Source: Microcyclospora pomicola | Taxonomy: Eukaryota > Ascomycota > Dothideomycetes > Capnodiales | Direction of reading: 5' to 3' | Assembly (NCBI GenBank): GCA_002786065.1 | Contig: NHNY01000001.1 | Span: 1,364,001 to 1,428,000 of the forward strand | DNA: 64,000 bases | Shown: positions 53,501 to 63,744 of the stretch, piece by piece | Position numbering within the stretch: position 1 is the stretch's first letter | Layout: every line of letters starts with the position of its first letter | Made by a program: the position numbers and the translations under genes | The notes under the pieces: generated by a model | Told to the model about the DNA's origin: nothing | The model's database searches: none | The model's input: the letters and a program-made list of their open reading frames with translations, nothing else

Positions 53501-54902
53501 TAGCTTCGCGCTCGCGATCGTCCTCCTCCCGCGTCTTGCGACGACCTCGCGTCATTTGCTCCGCACGTGCACTATCCGGATCATCTTCATACTCTGATTC
53601 TGAAGCAGCGTCGTTGGTGATCGGGACCGCGCTCGGGGGTGGCGACAGCTGCAACGGCGCCGGCGGAGCCTTTCTGTTCGCCTGCTTAGGACTGGCGAAA
53701 GACTGCGTCGTCCCGGAGGAAGACGTTTTGGCGTGCTGAGATATCGGCCCCATACCGCGGGTTGGTGTTGCCAGAGCTCTGGGCGAGATCTGTGAATCAT
53801 CCATCGGTGCAGAGTGCGAAACAGCTGTCGATGCAGCATTGGTGTTGAGATGTGCAGGAGTGTGGCGAGTCTTGACCACACCATCCGCAGATCCGATGCC
53901 GGTACCTGATTGCGGAGCCGCAGGAAATGCGTTGATGGTCAGAGCATCTTGGGGGGTATCTGATCGACTGGGGCCCTTCGATGGGATATCCGACGAGTCA
54001 CTGACCTTACGACTGTCCATGCTGTAGTCACGCTGGTTGACTGATCTCTCGGCAAGCGGCGCAGATGAGTGACTGGTTTTCCCTTCTTCCGTCGCTCCGC
54101 CCTGCCGTCCGATCGCAGTCTGCGATGACACGGCCTCGGTTGACTGCACCGACTCCTTCAGCTTCCTCCTATATCGCTCCTTTTCCTTCAGCGACTTCTC
54201 CAAATCTTTGTTCAGACCCAGAATCATCGCCCTCTGCTTCTCTACCAGTCGCCATAGCTGCGCTTGTTGTCGGTCGCTGTGCTCCTTCTCCTTGACAAGC
54301 TTCTGTATGGCGGCCTCTGCAGATCCCGCGGCCGCGATGAGACTGGCGACATCCTGCACCGCGGGTTCTTGTGATGCTCGACTCGCGCCGCTAGCGCTCG
54401 GACGTTGCGAGGTCGCTGTGCTGGTGGAGATGATGGAGACGTCCGAGTCAGCCGAGACATGTCGATGCATGCCACCGGCGGGACGATTGGTATCGGCGCG
54501 TGGGACCGCAGAGCGCTGTGAGGAAATCATGTCTGAGCTGGAGCTTTCGTGCTGGGCTGCGTCGGTCGATCGCGCGATGTGCCGCAAGGAGTGTTGGGAT
54601 TGCTGCTTCCTCGCGGAACGCTGTTCGCTCAGCGCATCTTTGGTAGCCGCGCGACGGGTTTCTTCGTATGCTTGGGCGGTCAAGGTTTTCTTCGCCGAGT
54701 TTGGCGCACGTGGACGGTCGTGAGACGGTGGATGGGGGAAGGTCGTGTGATGCAGCTCGGTGCACGGGTGGGTGTTGTTGCTGGCGCCGGACGATGCGCA
54801 CGAGGGGCAATCAACAGCGAGCGCGGCGAGGAGGGTGGGCCGGGGGTGGGAGCCAGGGGTGGACAGAGGGGGGAGGAAGACATGGGCGGCGGTGGAGGAC
54901 AT
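50552..54902 (-). CDS. BEM3: PX-PH-RhoGAP protein (Bem3-like)
   Basis: Probable Rho/Cdc42 GTPase-activating protein of the Bem3 type, acting at polarity sites on membranes. Exons 54902-51110 and 51054-50552 with a 55-bp intron (GTAAGT, ctaac, ctcag) in phase 1 give 1431 residues. Order of parts: disordered N-terminus; a coiled-coil around 190-250 (KLVKEKEHSDRQQAQLWRLV); long Ser/Pro-rich linker; PX domain about 712-800 (VITLAVHQRSNHKQLWCIEK); PH domain about 832-940 (HRAGYLTKRGKNFGGWKARY); RhoGAP domain about 1110-1300 with the Arg finger in EEGIFRLSGS and the LLKTYLRELPASIL block. The intron falls in the GAP domain, and exon 2 resumes with VGIVFAPTLN. The C-terminal tail of about 150 residues is disordered. 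Cdc42 specificity is inferred from the domain order. Confidence 0.93.
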
Positions 54903-57045
54903 GTGCGTAGTAGTGCGAGGGTGTGATGTGCATCCAGGATGGCGATGCAGCCAATGAGGGGCAGGCTTGGGCTAGTCGGCGGCTAGCAAGCTGCAGCGAA
55001 CGTGGTTCCGCTGAAAAACGTTGGAAGATGGGATGATTTGGAGCCGGCGCGCGAGGCCCAGATTCGCCGTTGGTGACCGTGGCGGAAATGATGCTGCAAC
55101 GGTGGATGGATGATGAAGAAGATGAGCCAGCATGTCGTGGATGGGAAAAGAGTGTGGGTTTCGTGAGTGTCAGTCCAGGTTACCTAACCGTACAGTAAGA
55201 TGACCAGCTAAAGTGATCGTTGGATGGTTCCTGCATGCGAACCCGGCCGTCGATGGACGACCAGCGGCACCATCACACCCGAGCCCGTAGTCCCCCACCG
55301 AACAAACAGCATTCCCCTGGTCGTCTTCTAATGGCCATCTCTCATGCCAACAGCAATATACAGTCACTCATCTGGACATCCCACGGTACAGTCCTGTCTC
55401 GTCTACTGCGATTACATGTACCCTTACCATACACGCTGCTCTGGATATCTGATACATGCTTCTAACATGATAAACTCCCCTTACCAATACTCTCACCGCA
55501 ATACAGACCTCTTCATGCCTCTTATGCATGTCGCAGGAGTCGCTGGCACAATCTATCGACGCAGGATGAGACATGGCGTGCACTTGGCGGTCGCCATCTC
55601 GCTACCATGTTAGATCTCAATCTACAGCCTCTCCGCATAGCGTCATTTCTTACAATGTCCCACCGTCCCTCGAAAGGAATTCCAATCCAGGATGCGCAAC
55701 TGTTGTCCTGGGCTGAGCATCGGACTGCCGAGCATCTGGAACATCCTGTCTGCACCGCCGTCAGCTCACCACCGTGCGAGCCTCGCATCACCCGAAATGC
55801 CAAGTCGTCGATACCAGTAAGGGAACCTCTGTCGATCGTCAATATCAATCACCCACTACGGCGTCTGGAAGGGGCTTCCCGTCGAGCGTATGGCGGTGTC
55901 GAACTCTCCCGTAGTGTCCCATCCGTTCAGGGTTGGAGTCTCGACAAAACGTCCTCGATTTAGCAGCAGGCGTCGGAGATAACAATGTGATCGGGCTTCG
56001 GTCTTCCCTTTGTGTCTCACCATCTCCCATTCGGTTCCGCCCTGACTTCCGAACTTGGACTCCATGCTTCTCGAAGAAATGCGGCTAATTGGACCAGGAT
56101 CCTAACCGAATCTGCTGAACACCTTAGTGTTTCTTACACAATACTTGCTCGATGAGTAGTGAATTTGATGCTTCATAGACGCCAGAATTATCAGGTCGTC
56201 GACGAGGATATGTACATGCACGCTGGACTGCATTTGTGCACGAGCACCGACCCCGATACGATGGCTCACGGTCCGCCACTGTGCGGTCCGAAACACGTCC
56301 GTCCCACCCATCCGAGCCATCCGACGTATCGATCCCGTCCATGGAATCACGACTGATAATCTCCACCGTATGAAGACGCTGGTTCGTCCGAACTGTACCC
56401 AATCACCAGCCCTATGAGTCCCTTTCCAAGTGGCATGCGATGAGCTATGTATTTAGCAAGCATACCGTCGCCGACAAGAATAGAATCTCCCGGCATGTCT
56501 GCATCAGCACATAAAAGTCCGCTCGATGATGCACTTCCGCTCTTGGCTGTGCCTACAGTACATGCATGTATGGTGTACCTACGGTACTCTACCTATATCC
56601 CGAGTTATATAAGTGACTAGTAGTGGATATGCCGAGTCTGCCATGCTCCTCTTCGGCCGTCGGCTCGCATCTTTGACGCTTAGCATTGTAGTAGCAGAAG
56701 CCCCGTGGGTGCCGGCGCGTGTTCGCATACATCGATGGGCTCGTCTCATGACTACGTCCATATCCCCTTTAAAGATCTTCATCACAGATAAGTCGACTGA
56801 TGCTCAGCTATCATCCGACGAGATTTCGATGGAACCCGTTCCAAGTCTCGACTTCCATAACATAAAAGCATCATCACAGCTACAACGCTTCGATGGATTG
56901 TGCTGGAACGCCTCGGGTCAGACATGGCCCTCCCTGCAAGAAAACAGAGATGGGAAGATATCTGCAATGACGGATTATTCGTCCTTCGAGTTGCGAATGC
57001 TTCGTTCCATCATGGTCTATACATGAGAATTGCTCATGCAATCCA
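54903..57045. other. 2.1-kb gene-poor stretch
   Basis: Upstream of the RhoGAP gene and downstream of the DUF427 gene. Only short open frames without family features occur on either strand. TATA- and GTAC-rich patches appear near 56560-56620. I see no gene, tRNA or mobile element remains. Confidence 0.4.
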
Positions 57046-58096
57046 TCACATCGGCGGCTTCGTCCCCGGCTTGCCGCGTCCAAAATGCGTCTCCGGCCTG
57101 ACCAGCTTCTCCCCGTCGAGCTCGATGTCGACTTTTTCGTTATAAAAGCAGCTGCGTTGGCGGTAAATCGTCAGCGACTCTTTACATTCTTTGCGCCGTG
57201 TTGATGTAGTACGAGACCCAACGCATGGTATCAGAAGGCAGCGCATTCCACCGAGCCGAGTTCGAGCACATCACAGAAAAGGGGATGGCCAAGGAAAAGG
57301 AATGGATCTCAACTCACACCAACCCGACAATCCCCCCAACCTCCAGGATCGGCGCCTCGTAATACCACGCCACATCCTCCAGCACCTCCCCGCCGACCTC
57401 GACGGAGTAATACCTCGCCTCGCCCTTGTACGGACAGCGGGTGCGCGTCTCGCTCCGCCGCAGCAGCTCCTGCCGCACCGCGGTCAACGGCAGGTAGAAG
57501 CGGACCGGCAGCCCGGTCTCGTAGAGGTGCATGGCGAACGGGGCGTCGGCGACGACGGTGCCGGCGATGCGCACGACGACCCGCCGCGTCGACTGCAGCA
57601 CGTCGACGCGCTTGAACGGGTCCTTGGGGTGCACGTGGATGGGCGTGGCCTCCTCGAACCACTGGTCGAGGCTGGCGAAGTCGATGCGGACGAGGCCCTG
57701 CAGCGCCGCCGCCGGGGCGGGGAGGGCGTCGGCGAAGGCGAGCACGTTGTCGAGCGTGCGCGACCCCGCCGTCAGCTGCCATTGCGTCGCGAGCAGCGCG
57801 CCGTCGGCGGGCGCGTGGAAGGTCTTCCCCGGCGTGAGGGTGAGGGAGTCGTTGGCCTGCAGCACGCGCGCCGGGATGTAGTACTGCGGGTAGAAGGGGT
57901 GTTCCCAGACGAAGAGCGCGGCGGTGGTGCGGAAGACGTAGATGCCGTCCAGCGTCGCCTGGACGAGGCGCGGCGTGGGCAGGACGCGGACGGGGCCGGC
58001 GGCCGCGAGTTTGAGGGCGAGTTGCTCGAGGCTGCGAGTTTGGTGAGTAGGTCTGTATATTAGGGAGGTGGGGAATAGGGGATCTCACTCTGCCAT
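57046..58096 (-). CDS. DUF427-family protein (three exons)
   Basis: Member of the DUF427 family (PF04248 type), small beta-sandwich proteins of unknown function found in bacteria and fungi. Exons: 58096-58089 (8 bp, ATG GCA GA), 58052-57318 and 57151-57046; introns of 36 bp (GTGAGA...tacag) and 166 bp (GTGAGT...cgcag); 282 residues. The exon 1/2 join gives MAEPTHQTRSLEQL followed by VRVLPTPRLVQATLDGIYVF. A first, diverged half spans about 20-130. The classical domain covers about 140-265: HPKDPFKRVDVLQSTRRVVV, AMHLYETGLPVRFYLP, then RTRCPYKGEARYYSVEVGG, AWYYEAP and, across the last splice, GLVCFYNEKVDIELDGEKL. The coding part is very GC-rich compared with the flanks. No ATG exists early in exon 2, so an upstream start is needed. 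Confidence 0.87.
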
Positions 58097-58678
58097 TATG
58101 CTTGACCAGGCGCCCGAATACCAGAGGCTACCTTATAGGAGGATTGTATCTACTTTCCAAGTAGAAAAGAAGGTATGGTATGACCAGGTAACGTCCGGTG
58201 AAGTGCTATCAGCTATACGAGACCTACTTGAAAAGAGCACGCAGACCGCCTTTGTAGACTTATCCTACATATGCACCTTTTAAAATAAATTGACAGGGCA
58301 TATGTAGCCATGATGCTGCTTGCATAAGCATTGCGAGCGAGCCGTGAGGTTCCTCATCCAGGGTCATCGAGAGGTCGTCAGGCCGGCTTCAGCGGGGGCT
58401 AGCTAAGGTACCTACCTCATGTACGGTACCTTAGGTAGCTAAAAACCATGAGGTCAATAGTAAGTAAGCCTGCATGATGTGGAATCACCAGCTGCATTGA
58501 CGAGAAATCACTGCATGGCGTGTCTGCGATCGTTACTACGCCGACGGCATCACAGTACACGCGGTAAGTAGAATCGGACGATGCTCACGAAAAGACGTCC
58601 AAGCAGAACATGTGATGAAAACCCGCAGGCAAGTTTGATCAGTAAACAATATGATGGATTCCATGTGTTTTAATGAGG
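58097..58678. other. intergenic with TACCTAAGGT inverted repeat
   Basis: Upstream of the DUF427 gene; contains the inverted repeat listed separately and a TATAAGG-like string on the minus strand near 58131-58138. No gene is seen. Confidence 0.45.
58403..58434. repeat. inverted repeat, 10-bp arms
   Basis: CTAAGGTACC (58403-58412) and GGTACCTTAG (58425-58434) are perfect inverted copies around a 12-base spacer. Similar TACCT/AGGTA-rich strings occur near 61278-61315. Confidence 0.75.
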
Positions 58679-60028
58679 CTATCGACGCGAGCTTCTCCTC
58701 TTGCGACTCTCGTTGCCTTCGGCCGCCGCTACTGGTGCAGGGACAGGCACGCGCTTGATCTCGTAGCTCCCAGGGTTGCCAGCGTCGGGCACGATGTTGA
58801 CCTGGACAGAAACGCCCTGGTCGTCGCTGCTGCTGCTGGTGGGGCTACTGGTGCGGCGGGTGCCAGGCGCTTCGCGACTCAGGCCGCTGGTCTTCCTGGC
58901 ACCTCCGACCGCAGGATCGGAGTGGCTCGTATGCGGTGCCGCGGGCCTAGATGCTAGTGGTGATGAGGACGGCGGCGCACGACGTAGGGAGGAATAGCGT
59001 ATCTCGGGCGAGTTGCTCGCGTTCCACCGTGCTTGCACTCCCGGCATTGGGGGCGCGCTGTCGTAGTCTTCGGGTCGAAAGGGTGGGTATGCCTGCGCAT
59101 TGGAAGCTGAACGGCGGCGACTGGACGACGGATACCAGTCCGCTTCATCCTGATAAGACATATTGGAGTTGGAGGATGGCGGTCGGACCCCAGCCGGCGA
59201 GGCGTAGAAGCGTGCGGAATAGGGTGCATAGCCTGGCTCGACATTCCGTTCTGGTGTAGACCCGCGGCGGCTATTGTTCGAGCTGGAGCGCGATTGAGAT
59301 TTCGTGCGCAACGCTTCCGTGCTTGGGGGCCCGTATACAATCGGCGCGTACACTGGTACGCCATCTGGTCCGGGCACCATGATACCCGGCGCTCCTAACC
59401 CTGGTGCAAAGGGCAATGCAGGCTCATTCGACGATTTCCGCGAGACTTTCGCCTTCGAATTCGACTTCGCCGGAGAAGAGATGCTGCCGGTTTTCTTGCG
59501 CGATTTCTGGCCTGCCAGGCTGGTCATGCTGTTCGTCCTGCTACTCCCGCTTTTCGCCTTCGCTCTGGCAGGAGTGACAGGTGGTGATGCCAACGACGCA
59601 GCTGGCTCCAATTGCGGGAGACGACTGCGTGCCAGAGCCTCCATTTCCTCCTGAGACAGGTTGAAGTTCGTCTTGCCTTGCGCCGTGGCCTTCGCAATCC
59701 GATCCAAAGCACTAGCCACCAACGCGTCCTCTCGATCACGCGACCCGCCCATCCGGTGTGAAGAGCTCCGCGAACCCCGCGAGTCCTCCTCCGCCGACTC
59801 CTCCCCCACTCGCTCCCCATCATCGTACATGTAACGCCGTCGCTGTCTATCCTGGCCCAAGTCATAGCCATCAAAATACAATTCATCGCTCGCGAAAGCA
59901 TCCCGCGCGTGACCATTCCGATCCGCATAAACGCCCTGCCCGTAGTCTTCGTCACTGTATGCTAGCTCTTCAAAGCGTTCGCCATAGCGGACAGCACTTC
60001 GAGGTGGTCTTCCCGTTTCGTGGGGCAT
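58679..60028 (-). CDS. disordered protein with a short conserved helix
   Basis: 449 residues in one exon from the first in-frame ATG (60028, MPHETGRPPRSAVRYG); the frame is open upstream but has no ATG. The one segment that looks conserved is near residues 95-135: ALVASALDRIAKATAQGKTN followed by FNLSQEEMEALARSRLPQL, probably a pair of helices. The rest is Ser/Arg/Pro/Tyr-rich and disordered, with a YDDGERVGEESAEEDS acidic patch and a basic C-terminus (GNESRKRRSSRR). A short strand-forming piece VSVQVNIVPDAGNPGSYEIK lies near 410. Its ATG is only 23 bases after the stop codon of the PRA1 gene on the same strand, so its promoter must lie in or before PRA1. Function unknown. Confidence 0.78.
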   Translation of the reverse strand: MPHETGRPPRSAVRYGERFEELAYSDEDYGQGVYADRNGHARDAFASDELYFDGYDLGQDRQRRRYMYDDGERVGEESAEEDSRGSRSSSHRMGGSRDREDALVASALDRIAKATAQGKTNFNLSQEEMEALARSRLPQLEPAASLASPPVTPARAKAKSGSSRTNSMTSLAGQKSRKKTGSISSPAKSNSKAKVSRKSSNEPALPFAPGLGAPGIMVPGPDGVPVYAPIVYGPPSTEALRTKSQSRSSSNNSRRGSTPERNVEPGYAPYSARFYASPAGVRPPSSNSNMSYQDEADWYPSSSRRRSASNAQAYPPFRPEDYDSAPPMPGVQARWNASNSPEIRYSSLRRAPPSSSPLASRPAAPHTSHSDPAVGGARKTSGLSREAPGTRRTSSPTSSSSDDQGVSVQVNIVPDAGNPGSYEIKRVPVPAPVAAAEGNESRKRRSSRR

Positions 60029-60051
60029 GGACGTGCGCGGCCGACCGACCT

Positions 60052-60650
60052 TTAAACCGCGTTGTCGCCCCCCGACGCAAATTCTGCTGCTGCGTCCTTC
60101 TCCATGATTGCGGCGCTGGTGAACGAAGTCAGTATGACGGTGACAAGGCAGTGGTGGACGATGATCGAACTTACTGGCCAAGAATGCTCACGCCCGATGC
60201 ACCGAGCAACCAAAAGATGCTAGCGATTGGGTTGCTCCAGAGGATGAGTGGGATCGAGATGACGGCCAGGATTCCGTAGAGTTGTGAAGCCGTGGCTCGT
60301 GCAGAGCCGAGTTCCAAGTCTCTGCCTTGTAGCTTGCCAATCCCGAACAATCCGCCCATGATCAGAATGATCGCAAAGAACAGCGTCTTGTTGGTGAGCA
60401 GGGTGTAGATGGCTAGGATGACGAAGATGGCGGCATAGTTGCTACCAAAGTACGAGAGATTGTAGTTGACACGGTTTTGGACCTCGCCGAAATCGCGTGG
60501 CTTGGAGACGCGCTTGAGGTCGAGGAACTCGCCGATGGGTTTGAGGTTCGCGAATCGGTTGGCGAGGCTTTGGCTGCGGACGCCGTCGAAGCGTCCCTGG
60601 AGACCAAGTCGCGTGGTGAGCGCGTCGAGAGGGATGTTGATTCGTGCCAT
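60052..60650 (-). CDS. PRA1/Yip3 family Rab acceptor
   Basis: Prenylated Rab acceptor, a small ER/Golgi membrane protein that binds prenylated Rab GTPases and aids their delivery to membranes. Exons 60650-60175 and 60115-60052 with a 59-bp intron (GTAAGT...caccag) give 179 residues. The family opening FANLKPIGEFLDLKRVSKPR is followed by VQNRVNYNLSYFGSNYAAIF. Two hydrophobic hairpins are seen at about 72-110 (VILAIYTLLTNKTLFFAIIL) and 125-158 (LYGILAVISIPLILW; IFWLLGASGVSILG). Exon 2 completes LGHAAIMEKDAAAEF, matching the family C-terminus (GHAALxE). Read-through of the intron would stop at once after ILGQ. The next gene begins 23 bases downstream. Confidence 0.92.
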
Positions 60651-62434
60651 GATCGCGAGAAGGTGTAGATTGCGGTGGATGGGTATCTGGCTGGGGGATG
60701 TGTCTGCCTATAGCAGAAAGTCCCCGAGTCAGCTTCAGCTCCACGAGTCCGCATGGAATGGAGTGGAGTGGGTTGGGGATGGTTGTCTTGCGGGCAAGCA
60801 GCTGCAGTTATCATGGGCACCGTCGACTTACCGTACAATCGCGATTGTGGTGAGCGGTGGATAAACCAGGAATTGGTCCAGTGAAGAAAAAGCGTGCGAG
60901 ATATGCAGTGTACCGCGGTCGAGGGATATGAAGTCTCAGCCAGCGACAGTAATCAAAAGTGCGGAAAAGGTTTAATATCAGAGGTGCCTGGACGGTTGTG
61001 TTATGGGGATGCCTCTTTTAGGGGTCGCATCGTTTTGGCCGTCCGGTCGGGAGAAGGGGGAAAGCAAGATGGCACCGCAGCCCAGCTCTCCCGCTTCCCT
61101 CGCTCACTTTCTTTTCTATCTCTCTCCCCTCTGTGCCAACTTCTCAGCAGGCCTGGAGGAGTATCGATCACACCCTCGCACACACCACAGCAAGAAGAAG
61201 AAAAGGAAAACAAAAGAGGCCGCAGGAAGAATGAACTGGCCCGCGCACGCGACAATTATAAGGATTCCAGGCAAATGTAGGTTCCTGTACCTTGCCTGGT
61301 TACCTACCTTACCTAGCTCCACGAAAAGTCGCAGGAAGCCCGGGTCCATCCAAGCACAACTAACTACCAGTTAGGTACATATGCACGGCGTCCCCCATTC
61401 CTGCCATTCGTGCGCGGTCCATACCCGATGATATGTATGCGTTGTGTATGCTGTGTGTGTAGGTGTGGGTGAGATGTATGCCGTGCCACGTCGCCCGTCG
61501 AGCTTCCGATTCGATGCCCGATGAGAAAAGCATAACGACCAGCGGCTGCAGCATCAGTCATGGGTCCACTGCGAGTGAGGCGAGACTGATGTTCATTACC
61601 TGCTTGGTGCCGTACGGCCTGTAGTACATGATTTGGGATTATGAAGACGATAATCGGGACCCGCTGTGGCCATGTCTCATGTCATCCGAACGTTGTGTGG
61701 TGGTCCTCTAGTACTAGTACTGACTGCCTGTGCTGGACTACATCATAGTCCACATGCTGAGTGCTGGAATGTCACGATCCTTCCGTGGATTCAATGATCC
61801 TGCACAGACTGAAGACAGGTTGGATCTTGGTTCGGTACACGAGGTTTGTTACACCGCTTTCTCGTGGCTGAGACAAGGTGCCAAGTAGACTGTACACGAG
61901 ATCGTCTGCATGCAGAAACCTTGATTCGGAGTTGCGGCAGCTGTGTCTGCTCATAGGAAGAGTTGGCTATACGAATACTCGTCCCTCGGATGAATGCATG
62001 AGCTGCCTGAGGGTGACTTCACATGATGTCTCCAGCATTGACAAAAATTCGCTCAAAGTGAAAATGCATCGATAGGTACACAAATATGCTCGAAGATGCT
62101 ACAACAGAGGAAGAAAACTCATGCCGCACCACAGCCATGCCGTCGTTCATGCCACCAGCAACAGTCGTCTCGTCCGCCCACCTGACCGTATGTCACATGC
62201 ATGCAACCGAAAATGTCCGCAACGCCCTCGCTAGTATATGCATGAAAAGCAAAGAAGAAATCATGTCCTCATCTCATATCTCATCGCAAGTGGACATGCT
62301 CACGCATCAGCGTTCTCATCGCCAATCCGTGGGGGACTTCGCGACTTGGAATGTTTGCCGTGTGTGTACGGGCTGTGACTTCGTCTGCGTGCTGATCAGT
62401 AAAAGAGCTTGTCTGGCATCATCCCACACGCAAC
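60651..62434. other. 1.8-kb gene-poor stretch
   Basis: Upstream of PRA1 and downstream of the NEDD8 protease gene. Around 61090-61230 a C/T-rich tract is followed by an A/G-rich tract; near 61278-61315 are TACCT/AGGTA strings; near 61440-61460 a short TG run. No gene is supported. Confidence 0.4.
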
Positions 62435-63217
62435 TTACGATCTCCTTTTCTCCCCCTCCACTCTCCGTGCCTCGATCACCTTCAACATCTCCTTCCTCCC
62501 GCCATGTGCATCCACCTCCTTATCCCGCATGCTCATGTTGATCTTGTCATGCGCATGCGCGGTCAACAGCTTCTTCATGAGCAGGTGCTGCATGAGCAAG
62601 CACACAAACACGCCACAGTCCATCCCGTTGTCCTGCCGCGGCGTGTCCTGCAGGTTGATGAACTTCAGCGGCTTCCCCAGCAGCTGCGAGATCTTGTGCG
62701 CGACCAGCTTGGCTTCGCGGTAGTTCGCATCGCCGAGACTATCATAGTGGAAAGCCACGCCGTCAATGACCGACACGAGCAGCAGCGACCAGTGCGAGCC
62801 ACCCTCGGCGACGGCCACGTTCTTGCAGTCGTTGATCGGCAGGAAGACGTGCGTCGTCCGCGTGAAGTCCGGCAGCGCCTCCTTCAAGCTCAGCGGCTCC
62901 GGCGTGTTCTGCAGCAGGAAGCTCATCGATGGGCGTAGCAGCACGATCTGCGCCTTGGGGTACGCCGACAGCTTCTCGTGCTCCAGGTACTCCTCCCAGA
63001 ACGCGATGACGTTGTCCGTCAGCCAGTCGTCCTTGATCGTATCTACATCCTCGCGCGTGAGGCGCACGTCGTGGTAGGAGAGGTAGGCATCGTCGGGTGC
63101 GAGGTTGCCGCCGAAATGTCGTGACACCCGTCCGCCGAACGGATGCAGCCCGCTGGAGGAGGGCCCCGAGTTCCGGCTGTGGGATGAGGAGTTGCGTTGG
63201 TGTTTCTGCAGTGGCAT
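62435..63217 (-). CDS. nep1: NEDD8-specific protease (Ulp1/C48 family)
   Basis: Cysteine protease of the Ulp/SENP clan, closest to NEDP1/SENP8 and Nep1, which process NEDD8 and remove it from cullins and other targets. The first ATG in frame is 63217 (MPLQKHQRNSS), giving 260 residues; seven more codons upstream begin with GTG and are ignored. After a Ser-rich N-terminus the domain starts at about residue 43 with DAYLSYHDVRLTREDVDTI, then WLTDNVIAFWEEYLEHE, typical of NEDP1. Catalytic set: H142 in GGSHWSLLLV, D159 in HYDSLG, Q195 in TPRQDNG and C201 in GMDCGVFVC. HVFLPIND is the Ulp-fold strand before the His. The C-terminal tail is basic. NEDD8 rather than SUMO preference is inferred from the small size and the early helices. 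Confidence 0.93.
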   Translation of the reverse strand: MPLQKHQRNSSSHSRNSGPSSSGLHPFGGRVSRHFGGNLAPDDAYLSYHDVRLTREDVDTIKDDWLTDNVIAFWEEYLEHEKLSAYPKAQIVLLRPSMSFLLQNTPEPLSLKEALPDFTRTTHVFLPINDCKNVAVAEGGSHWSLLLVSVIDGVAFHYDSLGDANYREAKLVAHKISQLLGKPLKFINLQDTPRQDNGMDCGVFVCLLMQHLLMKKLLTAHAHDKINMSMRDKEVDAHGGRKEMLKVIEARRVEGEKRRS

Positions 63218-63744
63218 GGTTTCTTCTCGTTTCTCCACTTCTGCTGTTCGCGTGCTCTTTCTGTGGCTGGTTGAGATCCCTGTTCAATCTTTGGTTCGAT
63301 GCTGGCTTGGCGGTCAATGTTCAGCAAAAAGGACGTAGCTCAAGAGTCACGGTGATGTGTGCAAGGATGATTGGAGAAGAGCACAAGTGCTGGCAATGTG
63401 GTACACTGGTAGCATGCCCAGAATTCATGCCATGCGCGTCAGGCGTTTTCTCCACCAGATTGATCGGCGTCGATTTCGAGTTCTGGGCTTGGGCAATGAC
63501 GTTGTTGCCTACGCATTGGTTGCATCCGTGCGCCATCAGGTCTGATCATGTATGTACATTAGTGTACACCACGTCGAAATCAAGAAAGTTGTCCATTGGC
63601 TCGCAAGCAAGTATTAATGCTTTGCAGCTGATGCTAAACGCTAAATCCAATAGTAATGAAACGTGGTGCGGTAGACAGACTGCAGAGCCGTTGTCCGTGA
63701 CACCAACCAAGCCATGCAACTCTGTCAATGCAGAAAATCAATGC
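63218..63744. other. intergenic
   Basis: Between the NEDD8 protease start and the stop of the right-edge gene, both on the minus strand. No gene is seen. Confidence 0.45.

Noticed and set aside
57191-58063. Long + strand open frame (290 codons) opposite the DUF427 gene
   Set aside because: It is the GC-rich shadow of the DUF427 coding strand; Arg/Gly/Glu-rich translation without any family feature.
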